Made by a program: the position numbers and the translations under genes
NCBI GenBank assembly: GCA_008360955.1
Contig: LUCM01008031.1
Coordinates: 25,490 to 89,489 of the forward strand
Source of the DNA: Fasciolopsis buskii
Lineage: Eukaryota; Platyhelminthes; Trematoda; Plagiorchiida; Fasciolidae
Length of the DNA stretch: 64,000 nucleotides
Direction of reading: 5' to 3'
Notes under the pieces: generated by a model
The model's input: the letters and a program-made list of their open reading frames with translations, nothing else
Told to the model about the DNA's origin: nothing
Databases searched by the model: none
In this document: piece by piece, positions 37,873-49,249 of the stretch
How the letters are laid out: each line of letters starts with the position of its first letter
Position numbering within the stretch: position 1 is the first letter of the stretch

Positions 37873-40326
37873 TCAAGCAGGCTTTCCTTGGTAAGCCGGT
37901 ATTCTGAACTCCCGAAGTTCTGTACTGATTCGTTTGTCACATACGCAGTTGAGTTTGCTTGTATAAACACTAAACTTGCACCAACGTGTTCTGGTTTTGA
38001 CTGCTACTTCACAGCATCGTCTTCTTAAACAGAAAAAAGAACGATGAATAGCAAAGGTTGAGGCCAAAATAGTAAGTTGAACAACTATACAGAATTTTTG
38101 GATGCAAGAACGGCACAGAACCATTTCACCAATTGCCTCCAACCTCTACTGTAGGGATCTCGTGAACACAAACGCGGTGAGCTACGCGAGTCAATCCACT
38201 GGTTAAGTTTTCCAGACTTTCCTGGCATTTACTGGTCATCTCGAATCATCTTGCAACCATCAACTGCTTCGAAGAACCGCGTACAACGAGGCAGTCGTCC
38301 TGCGGGCATACGCAAAACATGTCCAAACCACCTCAATCTATTTCAACTTATTGACTGTTCTAAAGCCTGGACCCTTGGATCCCGTTGCTTACACTTAACT
38401 TCTGATTTACTGACAAAATTCTCCCGTCATATTCCACCAATACCACGAAGGTAACTGTGATCAGACGCCGAAATTCATCGCATAACCTCTACTTCCAACG
38501 ACCATGTTTCGAAGCCGTATAGCAATACCGACCTGACAACTGCTGTGTATACTCAACCTTTGATCGATAGCCGTAGGTCACGTCGACCCCACAGGTGCAC
38601 CAAATTAGTACATGTATATCGGGCCTTCTGTATAAGCGAGGACACTTCTTCTGATATACGACCACCAAGTACGATGCAACTACGCAAGTAACCAAATCTA
38701 TCCACCTCAACTAGTTGTTCTCCAACAAGCACAGGGTTCGACACTGGACCAATCCAGTCCTGCCACCAAATTTGACAATTCGAACGTGCAAAACGCATTG
38801 CAAACATGGTTACAATATCATCCAAATGATCGAGAAATACTCGCAACTCATTTGGGTCTCCAATTAGTAACATGACATTTTCTGTATATTTTGTCAGTAA
38901 ATATCAATACCACTATTCTCACATGAGGATAAAGTTATATCAATAGCCATCAGAATGACCAAGTTAGGAAGAAAAGGCGAATGGAGGCAACCCTGACATG
39001 CACCACATCTCGTGGTGAACTCGGGTGAAACATCGCCGTAAGCACGAACTCGGCTTCAGCTGTTCGCATGCAGAGGTTGGATAAGCAAAATAAATTTCCC
39101 TGGCACACCCGTCAATGAGAGGCAGCACCACATAATTGCACGATGGACTGAAAATGGATGCAATACCTACTAAGTTACTTCCTCTGTGGTTTCCACATCA
39201 GAGTCTGTCACCGTTCTTGTTAATCACCGATTCACACCAGTCCGTAGGAATCTTATCCCTTGCCCAGGCTGATACTGAGCTTTTCTCACTCCTATTTTAA
39301 CACCCCATCGCTGTCTCCGACGACCACTACTCGCAGCCAGATCTAAGGCTCTAGATCAACTGACGTCTCGGGATATTAAGCCTCTCAATGTATGTTGCAG
39401 CCAAGGGACGGATCTGCTAGCATCTAACGGAATAATTAAAGTCAAGGATATCCGTCGTCTCTGGATTTTATAGGGACCGGAGTCCTGCGTAGTAGTTGCC
39501 GCTCAGTGCAGGGCTTCTTTGATCTGCTCTCATTGTTGGCTGGGATCTTGAACATCCAGTTCAGACAATAACCGCATTGGGGGTTCCAATCGGAGCTGAA
39601 TTCAAAGATAATCTTCTAGAACCGGCAGTACATAACGTGTAGTCTTCGTGCTGATGTGATCGCAGACTAGAAGCAAAGAAAAGCCAGCACTGGCCAAAGC
39701 ATGATCTGAGTTCACAGGTGTGGTCCAGAATGATTGGCAGTCCTCGATTGAGTCATGCCACCAGGATATAGAATGCAACCAAATGATGGTGATTAAATGG
39801 ATTAAGCGCTCGTTTTCGCGAAAATGAATACAAATCACATTTCTGTTATGGCAGGAGACAGTCCTTTGCCTCCCGGTTCGCTAATCCAATAGGACAGGTA
39901 ATAAGACGTGGGATTGTATTAAAACAAATATTTTCGTCTCCCCGTGCGTGTTCTCGTCCCTCCAGATTTTAGTGAACTTGAGAATCGCAGATAGATCCAT
40001 CGAGTTCCGTTTTTCATGAAATGTGCATGATTCTTGCATCGAAAAAAGAAAATTAATAAGATCCCATGCAGAAAGGATGCTGGAGATACTCGGGCGATCG
40101 GTACATCACGGCTGCCCGCACGGCAGAATAGATTTTTCTTTAGGAACACCAACCGGAGCATTTGACACAGAAGTTTTGCTCGCGCCAATCACTGCTGACC
40201 GAGTTCGAAGTGTCGACCGATGGAATTCATTGTATTTTTGTCACTTATTGAGATTTTCATTTGTTGCACGAATACTGTCAGTTAGCTGAGCCACTAAGCA
40301 GGAGAACGATTAGGATTCTCAAACAA
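37608..40326 (+). repeat. Left arm of a 2,719-bp perfect inverted repeat
   Basis: The arm is the reverse complement of 57684-60402. Position x pairs with 98010 minus x throughout, so there are no insertions or deletions. All blocks I compared, including a nine-A run and every open frame, are identical. Identity ends sharply: at 37607 (t against c) and at 40327 (a against t). The inner part is a decayed RTE LINE on the minus strand; the outer 270 bp is non-LINE. The LINE continues beyond the arm here, to about 40590, which marks this arm as the source. Confidence 0.95.
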
Positions 40327-40590
40327 AGCCTTTGATTGTAACAAGAACCTGTTCGCAGGGCAATGGAACAAGGCTGAGTGAAATCTAACCTACTCCTATC
40401 AGTTTTTTTCCACTCAAATTTCTGATTGAGTTGTCAGCGCAAATTAACTCGCAGCACAGATGACCACGTGACCGCTTCGTCAGATCTCTGCTCATTGATC
40501 TTCCAAACAAGATTGGATATTTGGCTTTATATAAACCATTTTGTATAGTTGGTTGGCTCTTGGACGCAAGCAAGCCCTTCACGTCAAACC
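37880..40590 (-). pseudogene. Decayed RTE-like LINE, nearly end to end (left copy)
   Basis: Read on the minus strand from about 40590, this is the same element as 57684-60130 plus a further 260 bp of 5'UTR. That extra piece aligns with 62805-63070 of the younger copy ('caaaggct', 'ttcttgt', 'aactgat', 'ccaatc' blocks in order). It is followed by an endonuclease 3' part, the RT with dead motifs, and the C-terminal domain. In-frame stops are frequent. The portion 40327-40590 is absent from the right arm. Confidence 0.85.
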
Positions 40591-42730
40591 AAGGTGCTGT
40601 CTCGTAGGATCGATGACGACGAGCATTGGGAGAGGAATTTTGATAACGTCTGTAATCGGGGTTAAGGAATGCGGAAACACGCAACCACATCTGGGTCAAT
40701 GCTATTATCCATATTCAGCGTAGATCGCGGATTGTTTCATGTCCGTATGACTTCTGCGTTGTGCTTACTCGAAAATCACTCGACCAATTTGGGCTTCATA
40801 GGAAGCACTAAGCAAATGAGCAATGCTTTCGTTTCATTCCCCTATTGTTTCCTCGATCACTTAAAATTCGGATGCTTTTATCTCATCTGGATTTATCCCG
40901 TTTTCGCCAAGAACCTCTAATCATGAGCCCCTGAATGGTCTTCATGCTGAGAGCAGTCCGGCCTGGCTGATTTGCTTGGCCAAATGAAAATTAGCATCAC
41001 CGACAAAGTCTTATGCCACTCCAAATTCGCTGGACCTCTTTGAGATTGCACATGACGATGCAACCGAAATGAGCCGCAGATTTCACTGCCTGGTCTGTGT
41101 TAGACAAGGAATTAAATTAAGCGTCTGCGAATGATTTGTTAATCTCAGCGATTAGGGATTTTCGTGCTGCTTCAGTTTCAGACCGTTTCCTCCATCCGGG
41201 TACATTCAGTAGTTGTTTATTAGTCCGGGAATGGATATTCAACTGTTCACATAGGTAAAACGGATCGAATTAGTTAAGCCACCACATAAATGAACACGTC
41301 CCAGTGTGGTTTCACAGAATACGAATGGTGAACTATAAGTCGGTTACCAAACAAGGGAAATATGCCTAGCCATCACTCCGACAACAAGAGTATCAGTCCA
41401 CGTAGCATCTCGGTTGCCATGGCAAAAACTGTAACGGAATACATTGATTGGCAACTCAAAATTCAATCTTAGATCTTCGCATGAAATTATGTTTTAACAG
41501 GAACATTCTAACCAAACTTTTGTGATACTTGCTTACCTAGTGAGTGTTGTTCACAGGGTCATTAAGTAATAGTTATTTTATTGACAATTTCGTTATTCGG
41601 TTTGACTGCAGTTTGTATTTTATGATTAGGCAAATTGGTCGTGCGTACACTTTGATCAACAGTTTTTGGGTCCTCCTATCAAAATCTGACAAAATTGCAA
41701 CATAATCATTGTGTGGAGTATTTTATTTTCCCCACCACAAATGGTGATTTCACTGCTAATTTCCTAAGCATGTTCGACTTCCATGAAGGTTATATATTGC
41801 TCAACTGCGAATCCTTTTGATGAGAGCAGCGATGTGCATTCGTCAAAGATGGAAACCAATAGATGAGGATTTTGCGTTTATTACTTTGCACGTCAATAAA
41901 ATTCGGACAGCTTTACTGCAATAAATAAGATCGCCCAATTTGGACTGACGACAACAATCCATTAAACTGATTCACTACCGTTCTGAACAAAACTCAACAG
42001 TCGTAATTCCAGTTTGATTTTTTATTGATGGTATTGTTACACCTTTTTGCTTCTTTCACAACTAATATCAACACAAATTAAATCAACTTCAGAAAGCAAG
42101 TCGCAGTAAACTGAAACCTGGCTGGTGGGGTTGCTGACGGACGAAGGAACGATTCAAACCAACAACACGTTAAAATACCTCAAACGTGACTACTTGGTAA
42201 ACGGCTCCTAGAAATGCTGTTTAATCTTTTTTCTGCGAATAGGAGTTTTCGTTCAACGAACATGTAACATAAAAGGGGTAAGGTCTTCTCCGAAATGGTT
42301 TCCAAGCCTCTTGATCCGAAGTGTGTAAGAGTGAAGGAAAAATCTTAGGCCGAAGGTCAGCAAGTGGAACCAACAGAGTATGACAGTTGGGCACTATAAA
42401 TCTATGTGACAGTGCACTGCCGTCCGACTACAACATATTCTTTGATGTCCTCTAGGTCACGTGTTATGGCTGTATCTGTAACGGGTTGACTGTTCGTTGT
42501 CATCTTTATTGTAAATGAGTAAGTCTTGACGCTGGTCGATACGCTTACTGGGCTTCAGCTCATGTTTCCTTTCTCCTTTTCACATTTTGGACCTGGACGC
42601 TTGCAAACTTCCCCTCTCGGAAGGGCTCTGACCCCGTAAATGTTACACTTTCTATTGTAATACTCTTACGATATGAATGAATTTCATTTCTTTGTGTTAA
42701 GTTTCCAATGTTTGACGTACTATCAAATAG

Positions 42731-42924
42731 GTTCCGATGAGATGAGGCTGAAGTTCATATCCAAATGGGATATGATTTCAGTTAGACCACCCAAATATCA
42801 GAATATCCGTAGGGATCGTATTGGAATGAGGAACCGAAGAGGGAAGTTAACGAACCTTATTGGTATCATCTCAGAATTGAGACCGGAAGAGCGTTTGAGC
42901 TTACGAGTGGAAAACGCCACATGA
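42731..42924 (+). CDS. Candidate terminal exon, unknown protein
   Basis: An acceptor AG at 42729-42730 (pyrimidine tract moderate) opens 64 codons in phase 1, ending with TGA at 42922. The product is basic and hydrophilic, with SVRPPKYQNIRRDRIGMRNR in the middle and an acidic SELRPEER segment near the end. No AATAAA was seen close downstream and no family is recognised. Confidence 0.22.
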
Positions 42925-43443
42925 ATACGGATGGATCATTACTACAGTTTCATTTTGGCGACAACTGACACGTTAATCTGATTTGAGATTGCGACCGACA
43001 TATTCAAACTTGTAAGACGAACCTAGTACAATTCACTTTGAGTTGATCCGTCAACAAAAAACCTAGATAGTGACAGAAATACTATGCTCGCGTTGTTGCC
43101 ACTTTGTCTGTTAGGTGTACCGCACGAGAAATAAGCCGTTTGCAAAAGTTCGATCTTGTAATATACTTTCTAGCTTTCCATCTCAAACTGACAACTTCGA
43201 AAATCGGTCTTGGTACAACACAGACAATCTTTCTAACCTAAATACTTTTAGGAAAACCTCGTTTTCTCCGGCAACCATTAGAACATTAGGGAAAGGCGTC
43301 ATAGTAACAATTTGTAGTGTTGGTCTTTATCCAAATGGTCACAGTGGTCGTAACTGGTTCCAATTAAGCACAGTTGAAACCTGCTGTATGAGATAAGTGT
43401 GTACAACCTGTCCAAAATACTGTTAGACATGCGTTTCACCCAG

Positions 43444-43530
43444 GAACCTTGTAGGTGCAGAAGACGGCCCGGCGCATACTCACGATGCAAGTCATCAAAC
43501 TTGCGACAGGAGTTTATGCAGCGTGGAAAG
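43444..43530 (+). CDS. Candidate 87-nt exon, Cys/Arg-rich
   Basis: The acceptor 'gcgtttcacccag' ends at 43443 and a strong donor AAAG/GTGAGT follows 43530. The 29 codons are phase 0 at both ends and start EPCRCRRRPGAYSRC. Such splice motifs occur by chance several times per 10 kb, so the evidence is limited. On the minus strand the same DNA also has a GTGAGT, which weakens the strand call. Confidence 0.18.
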
Positions 43531-44229
43531 GTGAGTGCTGGTAAATCGCAGCAAATTGACAAAAAAGTGATTTGGACATTGAGTCTAGATATTTGCCATT
43601 CTACTCGATTATGCACGGTCATCACTTAGGGAGCACCGTGCTCTGAATCTGTTCAGATTTAATTCCAATGTTTCCAGAATTTCATTTCATAAGCATTGGA
43701 AATAGTGTTCCGAAAGCGTGCTTCAATCTCAGGAAATCCGGCATCGGAATGCCTCCTCCTAAATGGTGAAATAATGCACAGATTAACAGTTCGTCTTTGG
43801 GTACGTGTGCACAAATGTGTCCGTGCACAGTGGTTTATGCCTCAAAATGAATAGTTTTGTGAAATTTCGAAATGATTTGTGAAATAGTATAAAATGAACG
43901 GATTCGGGGAAAAGTTTCCACAGGACCTCTGAGAAACGTTATCTGCAGTAACCGGGAAAAATAGGAAATTGAACAAACATTCTCATTTGACAGGCTGAAA
44001 AGTCCGGGATAAGTGGTAACCGTGACCATCAAGGATTCCATCGTGCCATAGAAGAGCTCAGTTTGTCTTTTGTAATTGTTAACGTTGGGCTGATCTGCCC
44101 TGGTACTAGTTGCCATCTCACAACAACGTCTAATTAAGAGGGAATGGGCGAATGCGAAATAAGGATAGGCGGTCAGCCAAAAGAAAACAAACTGAAGAGT
44201 AATGTAGAAAAGAACAGGTTTCAGTTGCA

Positions 44230-44390
44230 AGGACGCCACCAACCCCGGCAGCTCGCCTGTCCTCGACCAACGCTTGTGGAGATCTCGTGGAACCCAATCA
44301 GTTTGTCTAGTCGGGTCTTCACGAGTTGATTCATTGGTCAGGGATTTAGGCCCCACGCCTCTTGTCATCGTCTGGCCACTTAGATCCATC
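44230..44390 (-). pseudogene. RTE-like LINE, extreme C-terminal remnant
   Basis: The minus strand translates to SGQTMTRGVGPKSLTNEST, then DPTRQTDWVPRDLHKRW. These correspond to the GGQ-MTW, KSLTSGL and LPGWGPRDP-RW landmarks of the RTE pol C-terminus, also seen at 9675-9985 and 59740-59880. This is why the frame at 43835-44389 is the longest in the window; beyond about 44230 it is no longer LINE-like. Confidence 0.65.
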
Positions 44391-45629
44391 TAATGACTAC
44401 CTGGTTCGGACAACAGCGAAGAATGAGACAGTTATTCTGTATGGATGCGCAAGACGAATCCCAAATAAATTTATCTATTTACATTCTGTTCATCTTCTAC
44501 ATACAAAATTCTATGACCAAATAACTTTCTCTTAACCTCTGGGCTACTAAGACTCTCAACTTATACACCAAAACGTTCCGCGCACCTTTTCTCAACCGCG
44601 AAATTCCTGAACCATAAAACATGACCGATTTCATGACGAATGTTGGACCAGTCATCACAGACCAGATTTCCAGGATTGGCAAGTGGAATATTTTTACGGG
44701 TACTTAAGCGAAAGTTCAATAAACTGGGATTCACCGTATCGGTTCCTCGAAAACTTTGTTCGAAATTTGCCAGTCGAGCTCGCAATCGACGATTTTAACA
44801 CAGAACAGATCTACTCGATGACATCTGAATAAAAGTGAAATGCTGATTTCATTTTACGTTTTCTGGAAAAATAATTACTTTCATAATTCCAGAAAACCAG
44901 TTCAGGTTAGTGACCCTCCACAGTTTAGTGACACTAACGGTTCAGATTATTGTTGTGGTATAGGCACCATGAACTAAACTGCCCCTAATTCTTATCTTAT
45001 CCCGATTGAAAGTATCTGTTTGCTGTCTTTTAGGTAGGATTATATTGTACGTCATTTGTTTCATTGCGTCAACTAATAAAAACTGCTTGGATATCTTAAG
45101 AGGTGAAAATTGTTATTCAGTTTCTTTTAGAGTCAGATCCGTGCTATACAAAAAGCATCTAAGAATAGTGAGCGGAATAAAACGTGATCCAATCCTCGGC
45201 AATATTACCATACAAATGTTTCCCCGATAGAGTAATACGTAAGACCTTTTAATCACAATCGTTCAACCCAGGTTCGCAACCATTTCGGGAGCGTTGGATA
45301 GGCACTAAGTATGATTCTCCACAAGTCACACGAAACAGGTGTGCGCAATAAGGAGTTAGAGATTGACGCCAGCGATTAAATAATTCCGTGAATCATATGA
45401 AAATTGTTAATATTTCTTGAGCATGCTTCCAACGAAGATTCTCACTAAGTAGATGCATTTTTCACCTCATCAAGTTTCATTTGTTTTATCTGTTGTTGAT
45501 AAAATGCGATAGTGTAACCGTCGTCGCATTGTCATTTTTCATCATTATGCCGGCTTTCGTCTAGCTGCATGATGTAATCCATCGGAAAATCGACTGGAAA
45601 AGAGTTCGTTTTTCTGCTGATATTTGGGA

Positions 45630-45669
<40 letters not shown>

Positions 45670-45685
45670 GTACATATATATATAT
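45630..45685. repeat. (TA)n microsatellite
   Basis: About 56 bp of alternating TA with CA/TG interruptions. Confidence 0.9.
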
Positions 45686-45699
45686 GAACAACAATCAGA

Positions 45700-47920
45700 C
45701 CATTTTCCAAAGGAATGTTGACTCCAGGATTATTGGCATGATCGATTACCCAACGGCCTCAAAAGTATTACAAGATTTTACTTGCAAACGGCACGCGGAA
45801 TTCGCACACGGAACCGTTTTTCTCACTCACATAAAATGATGTTAGGCGTATTTCGTTCCTTCCAAACCATATATCACTCTCTGTTTCTCTCGTTTCTCTT
45901 TCTGTTGGGACTAAACGTTTGCCCAGCCCACATTCATCGACCGCTTTTCTGATTGTACATTCTATTCCGAACCTTATTTCCAGTCAGGTCCGCCAAGAAT
46001 TTCAATACCTTCGCGTTCCCCTTTCAAATTGCAAGACCGTTCATCTATTTCCGCTTCTTAGGGGCACTATACTTTGAGAATCACCCTATCTTCTTACTCC
46101 TTTGTCTGAAAGTGCACTTTTCATTTCCATACCTTGGAGTTTCTTCGGTACCTTAGACACGTTAATTCAGGCCGCTTTAGGTTTAGGTCAGGCACACAAA
46201 CGAACGGTATGGTTCCTGCCGTTAATTTCTTTCCAATCCCATGCCCTGTAAAAAGCTTGTGCTCTTTTTCTTGTTCAGTGAATTTCTTCTAATAAAAAAG
46301 CCGATTTCATCCCGCTCTGTTAATGGGACCCCATATCATTCAGTGTATGCTTCAGTTCCCGCAAATTTGAGGTGATTTTTGAAGATAGTATTTCATACGA
46401 AGGGGAGAACAGAATTCCCGTAGAAGCACGACCGGTTCCACAGTTAATGCCGCTTATCAAGTGCACGTACATTGTAATTTCATATTTCATTGTCCGTATG
46501 TTCGTACATTTTGAACCGGTATGTCGACAGAGCCTCAAATGAATCACAGTAATAGTTACCATACAAATGCGATTTGTGAACTCGAAGCTATCCTGTGCAA
46601 ACATCCTTTTAAAGTAACTGCCTTTTGAAATACAAGTAGATTTTTTACTAGTTTCCCTTGACTTGGGATTTGAATGCACTATCCATAATTTGTGATATTT
46701 GGGTGTCAGTTTGGTGGAACTAAGTTAGCGGGCTTTTCACCTCATATGTGCTTATAGATGCATTCCGTGCGTCATCAGACTGTCTGTTTTTCGGTTCCCA
46801 ATTCTCATTTGATAGCAACAGAGGACCGCAGGAATAACTTCACGAAAGAATTGCAAGGAATTACTTATCAGAAATCACTTTGTGATTGATTGCACTCGCC
46901 AGACATGCTTACACTACTTTCACCATTTAATCACCATTTGTTGCCAGACTTTCAGTCTTACAGGATCACTGGTTTCAGTTAAATTACACGAATTAACATC
47001 CATAGCTTGCTCTTGAGTATGCTTAAATATCTGTACGGAATCCAGTGACATAAAATGGTATTGAATAACAGTAACATCTCAGAATAAAGTCTAAACTATG
47101 TGAACGAAAAAACTGTGTGAAGAACATGATTCTTTGTTTGTGCTTGCCCCATTATCGTGAACATTACATAGTCAAGAGGCCATTCTATACGGCCCTCAGT
47201 TCCAGACAGCACGAGCTGCGCAGAAATCTGGGCACTCAGCAGTAAGACTACTAAACTCTGTCCCCGGTAGTCAATTGCTTTTAAAGATCAAGCAAACTTC
47301 AATCCGTCCGGACCGAAATAAGGCGCAAGTGATGAGGAAAAAGCATTTCGCTCACTTCTTTCAAGCTCATATGTAGCACATGTATGCGATACGTCGAGGC
47401 AATCATAAATAGGTGCGTTTCGGAAACGTTGTCTAGAATAGAATCGAAAGTGACATCTCGCACATCCTCTTTCTGCTGCCATGAATATCCTTTGAAAGAC
47501 CACTGCCGCTACCAATTATTTGTGCCAAGTTGACTATTGATCGCATGGCTAATGACTTTTAAATCTCGAGTGAGTACTTTGGGAGTCATTGTGAATGACA
47601 CAGCGTTGTTGGTAGATGTTATGCGCCAACTTTTCGACTACCGTGGGTAGCCTTTCTCAAGGCAAGATTGTGAAACCTCGATGACCTTGACACAAGTCAA
47701 CTTTGGTGTAAATCAAGATGGTTTCTGAACGAAAACTTTCGTGTCCGTGATCAATCATGGTTATTATACCCCAGTTAATGCAAAATATCTCAGTTAGTAA
47801 ATAATCGCCTAGAGCCTACAAACGCAGGCATAATACTTGGCAAAATAATTGTCACTGTTGAACAAACGAGCTTGTTATAATTTATGAATGCTGCATTTTA
47901 AAGGAAGAAAGTTTTAGATG
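45700..47920. other. No gene recognised
   Basis: The minus frame at 46320-46679 (119 codons) includes an AAAG/GATG acceptor-like and TATG/GTAACT donor-like pair, but no consistent protein. Nothing else was recognised. Confidence 0.4.
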
Positions 47921-47930
47921 TATCGCTACA

Positions 47931-47954
47931 TACATATATATGCATATATATGTA
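47931..47954. repeat. 24-bp perfect palindrome in an AT-rich run
   Basis: The sequence is symmetric about the central GC at 47942-47943, with the core CATATATATGCATATATATG. It is probably a microsatellite product. Confidence 0.8.
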
Positions 47955-48429
47955 ATACGTCAACTTCAGAACAAGCGTTCTGATGTTGACCGGCTTACTA
48001 ATGCAGCTGATTTACCGGGGTCCTAAGTGATTCACCATTTTAAACCCCAGAATCACGATTTCTGGCTTCCTGTACGCACTATGAATGATGATAAATCGTT
48101 AACTCGACTTGATGAACATGATGAAACTCACCGTCTTCGCTAACATTCGAGGAGTGAACCGTAACATTGAGCTGTTCGCCACTTTCTGCATTCTTCTCTT
48201 GTTAGCGTCTTTCTGACAAAAGCAGGGTCCGTGCGTTTGTCTACCTGTCAGTTTCCACATCCGAACTAGGAAACAATAACTGTTTTAGCACTGAGTTTCA
48301 GCAAACATGGCTGAATTTCCTTCTTCCTTTGTTAAATCCTTACTTTGGTGTCAATTTCGATTTCCCCAATAGCGGCTAAAAGACAATACTCGATTTATCG
48401 TTTTCAGAAGTTAAAAATGCGTTTGTTAT

Positions 48430-48650
48430 AGACACCAACTTCCACGTCACTGTCGTAGATTTTAATGTACAAAATATTTGGTGGCTGATTCACTCATCTA
48501 ACACCTCGGCTGTGTGGCTGAAATTCGTACACTCCTTTGTGACTAATAGCCCATCCCATTAAACTGAACGACCCCAGCGTATCCCTGATCGACCTGACGG
48601 TCGTGTTCGTACATTTGATTCTATTCCAACTTCTTATTCATTCCCTCTTC
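48430..48650 (+). pseudogene. APE-type LINE endonuclease remnant
   Basis: Translation gives HVTVVDFNVQNIWW at about 48445-48484, the degraded VVGDFN-P-I-W metal-binding block of LINE endonucleases. It is followed by WLKFVHSFVTNSPSH and, after a stop, an RPD-R-RTFDSIPT segment at the usual SLLDLI position. The order and spacing fit the C-terminal half of an apurinic-type endonuclease of a CR1/Jockey-like LINE. Sequence to about 49240 may also belong to it, but was not followed. Confidence 0.6.
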
Positions 48651-49249
48651 CCCTACATATCCACGCTCTTGATCTCCAACTGGCTCATCGGATCACCACC
48701 TTCCAGTCCCTTGGAATGATCCTGGTGTCACCCCGGATCCTTCCGTATTTGTTTCGAGCCTTACCCTTAGTGTTATTTAAGACAAGTATACCTGCATTTC
48801 ATACTTCTCCAAACCAGGCAAACTCGAATCGCCTCATTTTCTCCCCCATGTGTGTAACTGTATTTTACACCTAAAGTGCTCAATATTTTACGGCAGGCGC
48901 CGCTCATTTATTTATGTCTTCCATCGTCGCTTCTAGGGCTATTGGAACGAGTTTGTCAAGGATACGAAAACCCGAAGAATCTTTCGTCCACTGCAAGCCC
49001 GAATGCATGGTCTCATCCACCACCGGTAGCCGAACATTTTGGGTCTTTTCTAAAGCAACTCTCTTCTCTTGTTTACATCTGGTGATCCTCTCTGTGAATT
49101 ACACAAGAAAGCCGGGGTTTGTGGTCTCCGGTTTGTCTCTAATTCGATTTTGTCCTATTATCTTACACCTCCGGCTTCTTCTAGCCCTCTACGGTCGTTT
49201 TTCAGTGTCATACGTCATTTTTGAGCAGTTCTGACCGGTAAGATTAAAC

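Noticed and set aside
43835..44389. Longest open frame in the window (184 codons, minus)
   Set aside because: Its first 50 codons are the RTE C-terminal remnant and the remainder has no domain, splice sites or homology. It is an accidental frame.
45630..45685. AT-rich replication origin or centromeric repeat
   Set aside because: A simple dinucleotide microsatellite explains it, with no tandem satellite unit around it.
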